Source: Pseudomonas gingeri
GTDB taxonomy: Bacteria > Pseudomonadota > Gammaproteobacteria > Pseudomonadales > Pseudomonadaceae
Assembly (NCBI RefSeq): GCF_013385425.1
Contig: NZ_JACAQA010000010.1
Coordinates: forward strand, 1-64,000
Direction of reading: 5' to 3'
DNA: 64,000 nucleotides
The position numbers and the translations under genes were made by a program. The notes under the pieces were generated by a model. That model was not told where the DNA came from, ran no database searches, and saw nothing but the letters and a program-made list of their open reading frames with translations. Within the stretch, counting starts at the first letter, position 1; the number at the start of each line of letters is the position of its first letter. This document shows positions 51,701-59,823 of the stretch, piece after piece.

Positions 51701-54700
51701 GTAGGTGTTGTCGCCCTGGCGATAGAGACCGGCGGCGTCGGGGATCAGGGTCGACGGCAGGGCGACCGCCTCCCGGTAATGCTCGATCGGCAGCAAGATA
51801 CGCCCGTCAGCCGCCCGCCGGCGCTCCAGGACATTGGCGAGCAGGGTTTGCAGGGCCTTCACATCGGTCGCCGAAGTGACACCCAACTGGCTCAGCTCAT
51901 GGGGTTTGAACAGCGCCGCCAGGGCGAGATAGAAGCTGTCGTGGGTCGGGCTGGTGCTGACCCGTGGACACAGGGCCGTTCCCAGTTGTTCCCGGACCAG
52001 CAACTCACCGGCCAGTTGCAACCATTGATCGGTATCGCGGTGGAACGAGCGAGCCTGATGGATTCCGTCCAGCGCACGACCCAGGCGGGTCATGGCTTGC
52101 GCATCGGCCAATGCCCGGGCATGGGTGCCGGATAATTCGCCGTGCTCCAGCAGCCGTTGGCGCTGAAGCGGCTCCAAGGGCATACGCCGTAGATATTCGG
52201 CGATGCGCGCCAGCGACAGCGCGGGGTACAAGGCGTGGAGCTTGAGCACCAGCGACGGCAGGGACGGCGCGACCAGCGACAGGTAATGGCGGGCGGGTGC
52301 CAGCGAGGCGGAGCGGTCCATGCCGTCGTGGGCGCCAAGCATCTCGAACAACGCCTGGCGTTCAAGCCGGGCCAGGGCGTTGACCTGCTGGCGTATCGCC
52401 TTGTTCCACTGGCGACGGACAAAGGGCTGGAAGTCGCCCTTGAGCGGGCAACCGTCGGGCAACAGGCCGAGGATCAGTGCCTGTACCCCCTCTTCATGGG
52501 CGAGACCGTCGGAAAGCAGCAGTGGATCGGCCGGCTGCTCGATATACCCGCCCTCTTCCAGGCGCCGGATCGCCACCCGGTGCTCGAAGTCGGCCGGCCG
52601 CGCCTGCCGGCCATGGACCGCCAGCAACTCGCCCCCGGGCCCATGGATAAACAACCCGGTGGTTTCGGGCCAATCGGACAAGCGCGGCAGCAGGCAGAAC
52701 AGCACACGCTCGGCATCCGCCGGCAAGCTCAGCCGCGCATCACGGCTGCCGATCAAGGCATCGAGGCCCGCGTCGATCTGTCGGCGGCGCTCGGCCTCGA
52801 CCAGCGACGCCGGGGGCAGCCCGCCCGCCCAGACCTCTTCCAGCGCCTCACGGCGAACACCGCTGATGGTCAACAGCGTCTCGGCCTCTTCGGCATTCCC
52901 CTGGACCATCATCCGTTCCAGCCAACGGGCATCGCTCAGGGTATGGCTGTCATCCAGGTCCGGCTTCCAGCATCGCTCTTTCCGGTCATAGCGCATGGCC
53001 GGACGAAATCCCGACGGGTCGGGCGCAACCGCCACATAACGCTTGAGCACGGCATCGTATTCCAACCTGACCTGAATCGGTCCGCCGGGCTCGCGCACCT
53101 CGCCGAACAGTACCCCGCCCTCCTCGAAAAGCCCGCGCTCATCGGCGGCAAAGCGTTCCCGCAGCCCTCGCACGGAAACCCCATAGCCGCTCAGGTCGAC
53201 CTTCCACAGCCGGGGCGGGCCCTGGGCCGCCGTCACCTTGCGCCAACGTCCGACCTCCAGGGACAAGGCCTGCAGCCGCCGCTCCAGGACCTGTCCGGCA
53301 TAACCGAGCGCCGCCCCGGTCAGGATCGCCATGCCGACGCTGGCCAGCGCTTGCCCCAGCGCCTTGGGACGCCCCTGGAAAGTCGCCAGGATGCCATCGG
53401 CCAATTCCACGCCCAACTGGGCGAACATGGTCACCGCGAGTATCCTCCCCAGGATCCCGAAACCGCCCGGCACCGGCAGCATCAGGACATTGAGCAGCAG
53501 GTGCATGACTTCAAGGAAGCCCTCCTTGACGGCTTGCAGATCGTGTTCGGTCTTGGAGACCGCGATCGCTTCGGTATTCAAGCGAAAACGCCAGGCATAG
53601 AACTCGGCCAAGGCCTGGCCGGGGCTGAAATCGGCAAGCGTATCGCCATACGCGAAAGCCAGGTCCTCAACCCCGCCCCCCGACCAGATCCACTTGTAGA
53701 GGTCCTCGAAGGTCGACATCCAGGTGAGGCGCCTGGGCTTGGGGTGATCCTTGAGCCACTGCCAGAACTGATGCTGCTGCTTGAACGCCAGCGACGAGAT
53801 CAACCAGCCCAATTGCCCGCTGCTGCTGTCTTTTTCCAGTTGCGCCTTGAAGTCCTGCTCGAACGCCGCTCTTGAATCGTGGTAACGCAAGGCTCCCCCG
53901 GGACGGTCGACGCAATAGCTGTAAAGACCCGACTGGCCCGACACCTCGAAGACTTGCAGGGGCAGGTAGATCAGTTGCAGGGGCTCGTGCTCGACCTCGA
54001 ACAGATGCAGCAACGCGCTTTCGACGGACTCCAGCACCCGGTCCAGGCGCGCCTGCAGGCCGCCGGTCAGGCGCAGCGCGACATAGGCGCCCTTGAGTCG
54101 GGGACGCGCCGTCGCCAGTTCGTCCCGCAAGGCGACGAAGGCGCCGTAGCTCAGGCCGGTGAGAGTCGGCTGGCGGGCCGCGTCGTACAGCGCAAAGTGA
54201 ATCTGCGCATGAGCAAACGCCAGTATCGACTGATACAACCGCCCTTCCACGGCCATGGCTCGCGCCACATGGGGCTTGAGCACGGCGCCCAGATTGAGCT
54301 CGCGGACGATCCGGACAAACACCTCCGTCGCCAGCAGCCAGCGTCGATCGGAGATATCGACTTTTTTGTCGAAGGAAATCCAGCGCCGCTTGAGGTTGGC
54401 GTAGCTGGAATCGGAGAAGGCGAAATTCAGGCAGGCGGCCTGCCACAAGGTCATGGTCGAGACCGTGACCGTGCCGATGCGCCGCTCGAACGACTCCACC
54501 TGCACCGGCGGGCCTTCAGCCACGGGTTGCCGGACAGCCGCCGCCGAATCGATCACGGTGTGCAGATAGGTGGTCTGCGGGTCGAGGTCCAGGCCCGAGG
54601 CTTCCCGCAGGCGTTCGCGCAGCTTGGCCAGACCGGCCTTTTCGAAGGTGTCGACCACCTTGTGGCTCTCCTCGTCGAGGGTCGCCCGGGCCTCCATCAA

Positions 54701-54937
54701 CCGGCGATAGCAGCCCAGCCAGGTGCGCTGTTCGGCTTCATGCAGCGGCCCCATGGCCGCCTTGAACGAAATCGCCAGTTGCTCGACGACCTGCTGTCGC
54801 GCCCAGCTTTCCTCGCTGTGCAGCAGGTCGCCGTCGCGCTGCATGAACCCCGCCAACAAGGGATCGTCGACCTCGGCGGGAGGCGGAGGCTCATCCCCCG
54901 GGTCGACAGCGGTGCCTGGTTCAACTGATCGGTTCAT
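48797..54937 (-). CDS. giant LRR protein with dermonecrotic-toxin-like N-terminus and NEL-like C-terminus (paralogue)
   Basis: The 2046-residue protein has the same layout as the downstream gene product: a DUF6543-like N-terminus (MGPLHEAEQRTWLGCYRRLMEARATLDEESHKVVDTFEKAGLAKLRERLREASGLDLDP in parts also seen in the paralogue), the hydrophobic LPVPGGFGILGRILAVTMFAQ near 490, and LRRs at about 1605-1750. The NEL-like end includes DLTQRVWRVLEAIAESADFCEQLF. Where the catalytic CxD would lie it reads LVLTAEGTGRLRVFNELEF, so Cys appears replaced. A cysteine 16 residues earlier (FCEQ) does not align with it. CAGGAAGGACAGGCC precedes ATG 54937, a good ribosome-binding site. The two genes form a leftward operon of about 12.5 kb. 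The two proteins are diverged, so the duplication is old. Confidence 0.8.
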   Translation of the reverse strand: MNRSVEPGTAVDPGDEPPPPAEVDDPLLAGFMQRDGDLLHSEESWARQQVVEQLAISFKAAMGPLHEAEQRTWLGCYRRLMEARATLDEESHKVVDTFEKAGLAKLRERLREASGLDLDPQTTYLHTVIDSAAAVRQPVAEGPPVQVESFERRIGTVTVSTMTLWQAACLNFAFSDSSYANLKRRWISFDKKVDISDRRWLLATEVFVRIVRELNLGAVLKPHVARAMAVEGRLYQSILAFAHAQIHFALYDAARQPTLTGLSYGAFVALRDELATARPRLKGAYVALRLTGGLQARLDRVLESVESALLHLFEVEHEPLQLIYLPLQVFEVSGQSGLYSYCVDRPGGALRYHDSRAAFEQDFKAQLEKDSSSGQLGWLISSLAFKQQHQFWQWLKDHPKPRRLTWMSTFEDLYKWIWSGGGVEDLAFAYGDTLADFSPGQALAEFYAWRFRLNTEAIAVSKTEHDLQAVKEGFLEVMHLLLNVLMLPVPGGFGILGRILAVTMFAQLGVELADGILATFQGRPKALGQALASVGMAILTGAALGYAGQVLERRLQALSLEVGRWRKVTAAQGPPRLWKVDLSGYGVSVRGLRERFAADERGLFEEGGVLFGEVREPGGPIQVRLEYDAVLKRYVAVAPDPSGFRPAMRYDRKERCWKPDLDDSHTLSDARWLERMMVQGNAEEAETLLTISGVRREALEEVWAGGLPPASLVEAERRRQIDAGLDALIGSRDARLSLPADAERVLFCLLPRLSDWPETTGLFIHGPGGELLAVHGRQARPADFEHRVAIRRLEEGGYIEQPADPLLLSDGLAHEEGVQALILGLLPDGCPLKGDFQPFVRRQWNKAIRQQVNALARLERQALFEMLGAHDGMDRSASLAPARHYLSLVAPSLPSLVLKLHALYPALSLARIAEYLRRMPLEPLQRQRLLEHGELSGTHARALADAQAMTRLGRALDGIHQARSFHRDTDQWLQLAGELLVREQLGTALCPRVSTSPTHDSFYLALAALFKPHELSQLGVTSATDVKALQTLLANVLERRRAADGRILLPIEHYREAVALPSTLIPDAAGLYRQGDNTYLSLEGGLYRIENTGLPEDWRINPADLPGAYTPRLEHNDASAWWHEFEDPLEWEGPTAFRRLGGQAASFSETVARQILAVSDTSDSLLRQTIFCNQRPPAFLLSVMQRFRDYLDIERNIASLTWRSAELPALFKTALNGLGSADDLWLALDPGLSGNQLVGYLLRRLASDPRRVRQALADGLSGQRGQAAKPLPRLLEQVFADLPGGVAEEILEHSESWQRQLITDSRRIPLALAEEAHWWCEEALLGRALMGLSPDGLSNAHSDQVLLVVLKALPGWPEQARIEIRETGVDGPLLESSGSADIDKRRVVVKRPDGYESFIVEGEQVSRQGTAQSDLLLALSRVVQDLPARLPWGGAQGPEALLKNLISQQAIRQRAELRQRLGLRPAPPWASLPRRLVRQRSGQIGLALSGRGRSLPGVELFGRLKKLYRGATNQELFDLLRAAGSTSAEQRRAVEALERDYITLKNELVTWVDAPRGADGMAWDVNFRMRMAMASRIRRCWRWESRNLLGGLLLLEGFAVEQMPRLSVSFRHVTQLLVRDMNLEISYVNAFLSAFPALKHLRLYGAGLKRLPPEIGQMKALEELDLEENQIVLTEPAALQLVGLKSLKILNLRGNPLKLLPDFGALSDLQSLNLSRTGMDSWPSGTVFLKSLAYMNLAHNRIRQVPDTLLSAPRLLKRGVHLEGNPLEQDALAKLSVDARKQKGEGITFGLAIAELSGPVGIEAWGSAVERSDEQNWIWQRLRDDPDADAFFDFLEQLSALATFYDPQFSAVRRDLTQRVWRVLEAIAESADFCEQLFIRQLVLTAEGTGRLRVFNELEFAVLCRQALNEVDKATAQARLLRLLKGKFRLQVLWNKVADLGVYRAYWELLAERLELPDLFNGRFYKEQVMLSDAQLEVMVQHVRRMETAAEPAGLHRYLKSDIAWRRFLERAYREDFQSLPEPERNARIDTLTISALSDTTPVVFS

Positions 54938-55021
54938 GGCCTGTCCTTCCTGATACGCCGTGGAAAGCGTCAGGTTATCGGGCCATGGAGCGGCGGCTGA
55001 TCTACATAAATCTGCTGTCCG

Positions 55022-55924
55022 TCAGGCCATCCTGGCCGACGTCGGCCGCGGCACGGCCCTTGGCTTGCGGAACACCAGCACGTTGCCCGCCATCACCGCC
55101 ACCAGCCCGAGCAGGGCCGGCGCGCTCCAGTGATACCCCTCGGCATAGGCCGAGACATTCAGCGCCACCAGCGGAAACAGCACCGTGCAGTAGGCCGCGC
55201 GCTCCGGCCCCATGCGCCCGACCAGGGTCAGGTAGGCGGTGAAGCCGATCACCGAGCCCGGAATCACCAGGTACAGCAAGGAGCCGATATAGCGGATGTT
55301 CCATTCCATCGCGAACGGGATGCCCTGGACCAGGCAGTAGACCGCCAGCATCGTCGCGCCGTAGAGCATGCCCCAGGCGTTGGTGGTCAGCGGCTTGAGC
55401 CCGGCCTTCTGCTGCAGGCTGGACAACAGGTTGCCGGCCGAGAAAAACAGCGTGCCGAGCAAGGCCAACCCCAGGCCCAGCAGGGTGTGCGGGCCGGCAG
55501 TGTGCCCGGAGAGTTCCGGCCAGAACAGCAAACCGAGTCCGAGCAGGCCAAGAGCGCCGCCCATCAGCACATTGCGGGCAATCTTCTGCTTGAAGAACAC
55601 CCGGGCATTGAGGGCATTCCACAAGGTCGCGGTGGAAAACACCACCGCCACCAGGCCGCTGGGCACCCACTGGCTGGCGGTGAGGAAACACATGAAGTTC
55701 AGGCAGAACAGGCACAGGCCCTGGGCCAGGCAGATCAGGTGACCGCGGCGGTTCATCGGTTGCAGGCGGCGACTGAGCAGCAGCAGGACGAACAGCACCA
55801 GCGCCGCCAGGCCGAAGCGATAGACGATGGAAACCGGAATCGCCACCACCCCCAGTTGCAGTTTCAGGGCGATCCAGGTGGTGCCCCAGATCAATACGGT
55901 CAGCAGGTAGAGAAACAGGTTCAT
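55022..55924 (-). CDS. EamA/DMT-superfamily transporter
   Basis: The 300-residue inner-membrane protein has ten hydrophobic segments in two repeats of five (EamA domains, about 1-130 and 145-285). It begins MNLFLYLLTVLIWGTTWIALK, the usual DMT start with WGT. GGAG precedes ATG 55924. It is divergent from an AraC regulator across 138 bp, so that regulator probably controls it. The substrate (metabolite or amino-acid export) is not evident. Confidence 0.87.
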   Translation of the reverse strand: MNLFLYLLTVLIWGTTWIALKLQLGVVAIPVSIVYRFGLAALVLFVLLLLSRRLQPMNRRGHLICLAQGLCLFCLNFMCFLTASQWVPSGLVAVVFSTATLWNALNARVFFKQKIARNVLMGGALGLLGLGLLFWPELSGHTAGPHTLLGLGLALLGTLFFSAGNLLSSLQQKAGLKPLTTNAWGMLYGATMLAVYCLVQGIPFAMEWNIRYIGSLLYLVIPGSVIGFTAYLTLVGRMGPERAAYCTVLFPLVALNVSAYAEGYHWSAPALLGLVAVMAGNVLVFRKPRAVPRPTSARMA

Positions 55925-56062
55925 GCGGCAGACTCCAGAAGACAGGCTTCAGTGTCTGCGGACAAGCCGCTCCCGCGCTTGCAAAAACTTGCGCTTTTAT
56001 CGGCCCGCGACTGCCAGGGCATTACGCGACGGAGTAGGATGCAAGGCGTTGGAGAACAGACC

Positions 56063-56938
56063 ATGCCCGCACTGGATACCCTACAAGTCTTTCAAGCCCT
56101 GAACCGCTCGCCCCATTCGCGCCTGGAGCACAGCGCGGAGCTCGGTGACGGTTTGGCCGCGGCGTTGTGGAGCAACCACCACGACGCCCAGGACTACGAG
56201 GCGCCCGGTCATCACACCCTGTCCTGCTACATTGCCGGCGGTACCGGGACCTTTCGCCGTGACCGCCCGGACACCAAGGGCGGCCCGGACAAGCTGTGTA
56301 TCCTGCCCGCCGAACATCAGTCCGGTTGGGTGATCAACGGCAGTATTCGCCTGGCTCACCTGTATTTCAGCCCGGAACAGTTTGCGCTCGGTTGTGTGAC
56401 GCTGTTGGACCGTGAGCCCCGTGAGCTGCAGTTGCAGGAACATACTTTTCTGGATGACCCGCAGCAGGCCCTGCGCTTTCGCCAACTGATCAGCCTGGAC
56501 TGGGATGAACCGGGAGAGCGCCTGCTCAGCAGCAGCCTGGCCCATGAGTTGCTCGGCCATACGTTGCTCAATCAGGTGGGGATGCGCCAGGGCTTGCGAT
56601 TGAAAGGCGGTTTGGCGGCGCATCAGCGACGGCTGTTGGTGGAGTGCATCGACAGCCGCTTGGACCAGCCGTTGAGCCTGGGTGAGTTGGCCGGGTTGTG
56701 CGCGCTGTCGGAATACCACTTTGCGCGGATGTTTCGTACCAGCTTCGGCTTGCCGCCCCATCAATATGTACTGGCGCGGCGCCTGGAGCGGGCGCGGCTG
56801 CTGTTGCGCGGTAGCGGGCAACCACTTGGGGAGATTGCCCTGGCGTGCGGGTTTGCCAGTGCCAGTCATTTCGCCAATCGGTTTCGCCAGGTGCTGGGCG
56901 CAACGCCCGGCGAGTACCGGCAAGCCTTCGCGCACTAA
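56063..56938 (+). CDS. AraC-family transcriptional regulator
   Basis: The 291-residue regulator has an N-terminal cupin-like ligand domain (HHTLSCYIAGGTGTFRRD near 50-70) and a C-terminal double helix-turn-helix (about 185-285: LGELAGLCALSEYHFARMFRTSFGLPPHQYVLARRLERARLLLRG...IALACGFASASHFANRFRQVLGATPGEYR). GGAG 8 nt upstream fixes ATG 56063, although the frame is open far upstream. It probably regulates the divergent EamA gene. Confidence 0.88.
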   Translation: MPALDTLQVFQALNRSPHSRLEHSAELGDGLAAALWSNHHDAQDYEAPGHHTLSCYIAGGTGTFRRDRPDTKGGPDKLCILPAEHQSGWVINGSIRLAHLYFSPEQFALGCVTLLDREPRELQLQEHTFLDDPQQALRFRQLISLDWDEPGERLLSSSLAHELLGHTLLNQVGMRQGLRLKGGLAAHQRRLLVECIDSRLDQPLSLGELAGLCALSEYHFARMFRTSFGLPPHQYVLARRLERARLLLRGSGQPLGEIALACGFASASHFANRFRQVLGATPGEYRQAFAH

Positions 56939-56970
56939 AGCCGAACACCGTCCCTGTGGCAACCCCATTC

Positions 56971-57047
56971 CGGTAGGAGCGTGGCTTGCCCGCGAAGCTT
57001 TTGGCGATCTCAGGGGCCTCTTCGCGGGCAAGCCCTGCTCCTACAGG
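56971..57047. repeat. REPIN
   Basis: GGTAGGAGCGTGGCTTGCCC and its inverted partner GGGCAAGCCCTGCTCCTACA surround about 30 nt between the convergent AraC and dacB genes. Confidence 0.85.
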
Positions 57048-57076
57048 TTATGCGGTGTTTTCAAGATGCCGTTTTT

Positions 57077-58600
57077 TCAGTCAACCTTGTTGGCCAACGC
57101 CGTCACCACCTGGTCCTCCACCGCCTTGACCTGCCGCCCACCGACCAGGTAGTTGTTGCTCAGCATGGCGAACACCAGCAGCCGCCCATCACGGCTGGTG
57201 ACATAACCGGCCAGCGACGACACACCGCCCATGCTACCGGTCTTGGCATGCAGGTTGTTCGCCGCCGCCGTACCATGCAGGCGTTTGCGCAGGGTGCCGC
57301 CGATCATCCGCTCGGAATTACCGGCAACCGGCAACGCCGCATACCAGGCCTGGAACCAGGGGCGACTGCGCGCCACCAGCAGCAAATCGCTGAGGGTCTG
57401 CGCCGACACCTGGTTACGCCGTGACAAACCGGAACCATCGAACTGCAGCAACTGCGCCGACGCCACCCCGTGCCCCTGCAGGAATCCGTTGACCGCCGCC
57501 ACACCTGCCGCCGCCGTGCCCTCATGGGCGGTCTTGCGGCCCATGGACTTGAGCAGGATCTCCGCCATATTGTTGTTCGACAACTTGAGCAGCGGCGACA
57601 TCAGCTCCGCGAGGACCGGCGACTGGTGCTCGACCAGCGGCTGCGCCGCAGCCGGCGTGGCAACACCCAGCAAGCTGCCGCCTTCCACCGCGATCCCCTG
57701 CTGGAGCAGGGCGCTGCGGAACAGATCGGCCACCAGCCCGGTCGGCTCCCAGACGCTGACCTGGGCAATGCGCTCCGCGCCCTTGGGCAACGCGCCGTCA
57801 ATGCGCAACAGGTTGCCACCATGGCCGCGACTGACCACCAGCGGACCGCCACGGCCCGTCGTGGCCCGGTTGAGCACGTTCATGTAGTGGTTGGCCGGGG
57901 TGAAGCTGACCCGAACCGGCTGGCGCGCGGCGCCACCGGCACGCACATTCACCAGGATCGAACCGACATCGAGGTCCGCGTTCGGCGACACGCTCAGCGC
58001 GGAAATCTGCGCCGCAAAATACTGTTGCTCGTCATCGGCGGACCAATCGACCCCCAGCCGTTCGTGGTCGAAGGCGGTGTCATCGAGGATCAGCCGTCCG
58101 CGAACCCGCGTGATGCCTTTACGCGCCAGCCCGGCCGCCAGGGCCTGGTAGTCTTCCTGGCGCATGCTCGGGTCGCCCGTGCCGCGCAGGTACAGGTCGC
58201 CGTTCAGCACGTTGCCCTGCTGCACACCGGTGCTCAACAGGGTGGTGGAAAACCGATAATCGGCACCGAGGATTTCCATCGCCGCCGCCGTGGTCACCAA
58301 CTTCAGGCTGGAAGCCGGAATCAGGCGGAATTGCGGATTGTATTCACACACCAGTTTGCCGGTGTTCGCCTCGCGTATCACCAGCGAGGTCATCGCGCCT
58401 TGCAGCGCCGGGGCGCGCAGGACACTGTCGAGCCCGGCGCAAAAAGCCGAGCGTGGCAACGGCAATGGTAACTGCGCTGCTTGCAGGACCACCGTCCGGG
58501 CCGGCTCGGGAGCCTTCGGCGCCTTGCTCGAACAGGCCGCCAACAGTACGCATAACGCCAACGCGACGCCCTTGCCCATGAAACCCTGTACCGAATTCAT
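57077..58600 (-). CDS. dacB: D-alanyl-D-alanine carboxypeptidase/endopeptidase (PBP4 type)
   Basis: This 507-residue class C penicillin-binding protein has the three active-site motifs: SSLK with the nucleophile Ser97, SNN (LSNNNMAEILLKSMG) near 340, and KTG (LHAKTGSMGG) near 450. These enzymes trim or cleave peptidoglycan peptide cross-links in the periplasm. The N-terminal signal ends in LLAAC (Cys23), suggesting a lipoprotein. I chose ATG 58600 with GGCGGAAG directly upstream over the longer frame. It is monocistronic, with a REPIN downstream. Confidence 0.88.
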   Translation of the reverse strand: MNSVQGFMGKGVALALCVLLAACSSKAPKAPEPARTVVLQAAQLPLPLPRSAFCAGLDSVLRAPALQGAMTSLVIREANTGKLVCEYNPQFRLIPASSLKLVTTAAAMEILGADYRFSTTLLSTGVQQGNVLNGDLYLRGTGDPSMRQEDYQALAAGLARKGITRVRGRLILDDTAFDHERLGVDWSADDEQQYFAAQISALSVSPNADLDVGSILVNVRAGGAARQPVRVSFTPANHYMNVLNRATTGRGGPLVVSRGHGGNLLRIDGALPKGAERIAQVSVWEPTGLVADLFRSALLQQGIAVEGGSLLGVATPAAAQPLVEHQSPVLAELMSPLLKLSNNNMAEILLKSMGRKTAHEGTAAAGVAAVNGFLQGHGVASAQLLQFDGSGLSRRNQVSAQTLSDLLLVARSRPWFQAWYAALPVAGNSERMIGGTLRKRLHGTAAANNLHAKTGSMGGVSSLAGYVTSRDGRLLVFAMLSNNYLVGGRQVKAVEDQVVTALANKVD

Positions 58601-58718
58601 CTTCCGCCTCGAACTCAACCAATAAACACACAATAGCCGCTACCCGCGACTCATCACTCAGGAGGCACGTAAGAACAAGGTACTTAGCGAGTCAACGGGG
58701 GAATTATGCGGGAACACC

Positions 58719-58758
58719 GTCCCCGGAATCCATGCGTGGCGATTCGCTTTCCGGGGAC
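58719..58758. terminator. inverted repeat after YncE-like gene
   Basis: GTCCCCGGAA and TTCCGGGGAC form a perfect 10-bp stem with a 20-nt loop, 12 bp beyond the stop of the beta-propeller gene. There is no U-tract; it could be a terminator or an mRNA stabiliser. The rest of the 170-bp gap up to dacB shows nothing else. Confidence 0.4.
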
Positions 58759-58770
58759 AGGGTTTGTGGT

Positions 58771-59823
58771 TCAGGGCGCCAGGGTGGTGACGGAAAAGCT
58801 GTTGGCGTGAAACAGTGGATCGGCCTTGGCTTCGCCCTTGGCGGTCGCCGGCAGGGTGAAGTCCATGGCGGGCAGGTAGACCTTGCCGCTCAGCGGGTCG
58901 AACGCCATGTTGTAGGCCATCGGCAAGGTGCTGACGCTACCCAGCGTACGGTAGTGATCGAGGTCCGTCTGTTCCACCAGCGTCAGGTTGGCGTCCACCC
59001 CGCTGGGGATGATCAGCCGATGTTGTCGGGCATCCCAGGCCAGGGCGTTGACGTCCCGGGTGATCGGCAGGCTGGCCTTGACCGCGCCGCTCTCCAGGTC
59101 GGCCACGATCAGCCGGGGTTGCTCGCCGCGACAGGCGACGAACAATCGCTGCCCTGGCTGATCCTCGGCCAGGGCGCTGGGTTTGGGGCAACCCTCGAAG
59201 CTCCAGCTGTCGAGCACTTCGAAGGTGCTGGCGGAAAACCGCGCCACCTTGCCTTCGTCGCGCATCGGCAGGAAGAAACTGCCGTCGCCCTTGACCAGCA
59301 GCGGATCGATTTTCTTCACGTCCAGTTCATGGGCGGCGGTGATCTTTTCCTGCTTGGGGTCGAAGACAAACAGTGTCGAACGATCCGCCCGCCGTCCGCT
59401 GACGACGATCACCTGGCCGCTGCGCGGCTCATACACCGCGCTGTTGAGATTGCTCTGGGCCACGGGAATGCGTTTGAGCAGCTTGAGGCTCGACAGCTCC
59501 ACCACGCCGAGGCTGCCGTCGGTATTGAGCACGAACACGCGATTGCGTTCGGGCACGAACACCACGGCGTTGGCCCCTGCCGAATGCTCGAGGGTTTTCA
59601 CCAGGCGCTGTCTGGCCACGTCGAACACGCTCAGGCCGTTTTCCCGCCGGGCCAGGAACAGGTAGGGCCGGGTTGGATCGAGGGCAGCGAACCCCCAGCT
59701 GTCGCCGGAGCCGGGCAAGGTCACCTGATGCTCACGCTGGTACAGGCGCCCGTCCTCGGGTGCAGCCGCCAGGGCGGCACCACTCAGGGTCAGGGCCAGC
59801 AGGACTGCACTGATTCGTTTCAT
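58771..59823 (-). CDS. YncE-like periplasmic beta-propeller protein
   Basis: The 350-residue secreted protein has a signal peptide (MKRISAVLLALTLSGAALAAAP) and repeated beta-propeller blades (WGFAALDPTRPYLFLARRENGLSVFDV, VVFVPERNRVFVLNTDGSLGVVEL, SAVYEPRSGQVIVVSGRRADRSTLFVFDP). This resembles YncE/40-residue YVTN-type proteins. The TonB receptor stop overlaps its ATG (TGATG at 59823), so it belongs to the iron-uptake operon. A role in metal-chelate handling is suggested by that context; no metal or heme motif is seen. Confidence 0.82.
   Translation of the reverse strand: MKRISAVLLALTLSGAALAAAPEDGRLYQREHQVTLPGSGDSWGFAALDPTRPYLFLARRENGLSVFDVARQRLVKTLEHSAGANAVVFVPERNRVFVLNTDGSLGVVELSSLKLLKRIPVAQSNLNSAVYEPRSGQVIVVSGRRADRSTLFVFDPKQEKITAAHELDVKKIDPLLVKGDGSFFLPMRDEGKVARFSASTFEVLDSWSFEGCPKPSALAEDQPGQRLFVACRGEQPRLIVADLESGAVKASLPITRDVNALAWDARQHRLIIPSGVDANLTLVEQTDLDHYRTLGSVSTLPMAYNMAFDPLSGKVYLPAMDFTLPATAKGEAKADPLFHANSFSVTTLAP

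Noticed and set aside
30184..57047. Repeated REP palindromes considered as CRISPR-like or as attenuators
   Set aside because: They are isolated inverted pairs with variable spacing between genes, typical of Pseudomonas REPINs, not a regularly spaced array.
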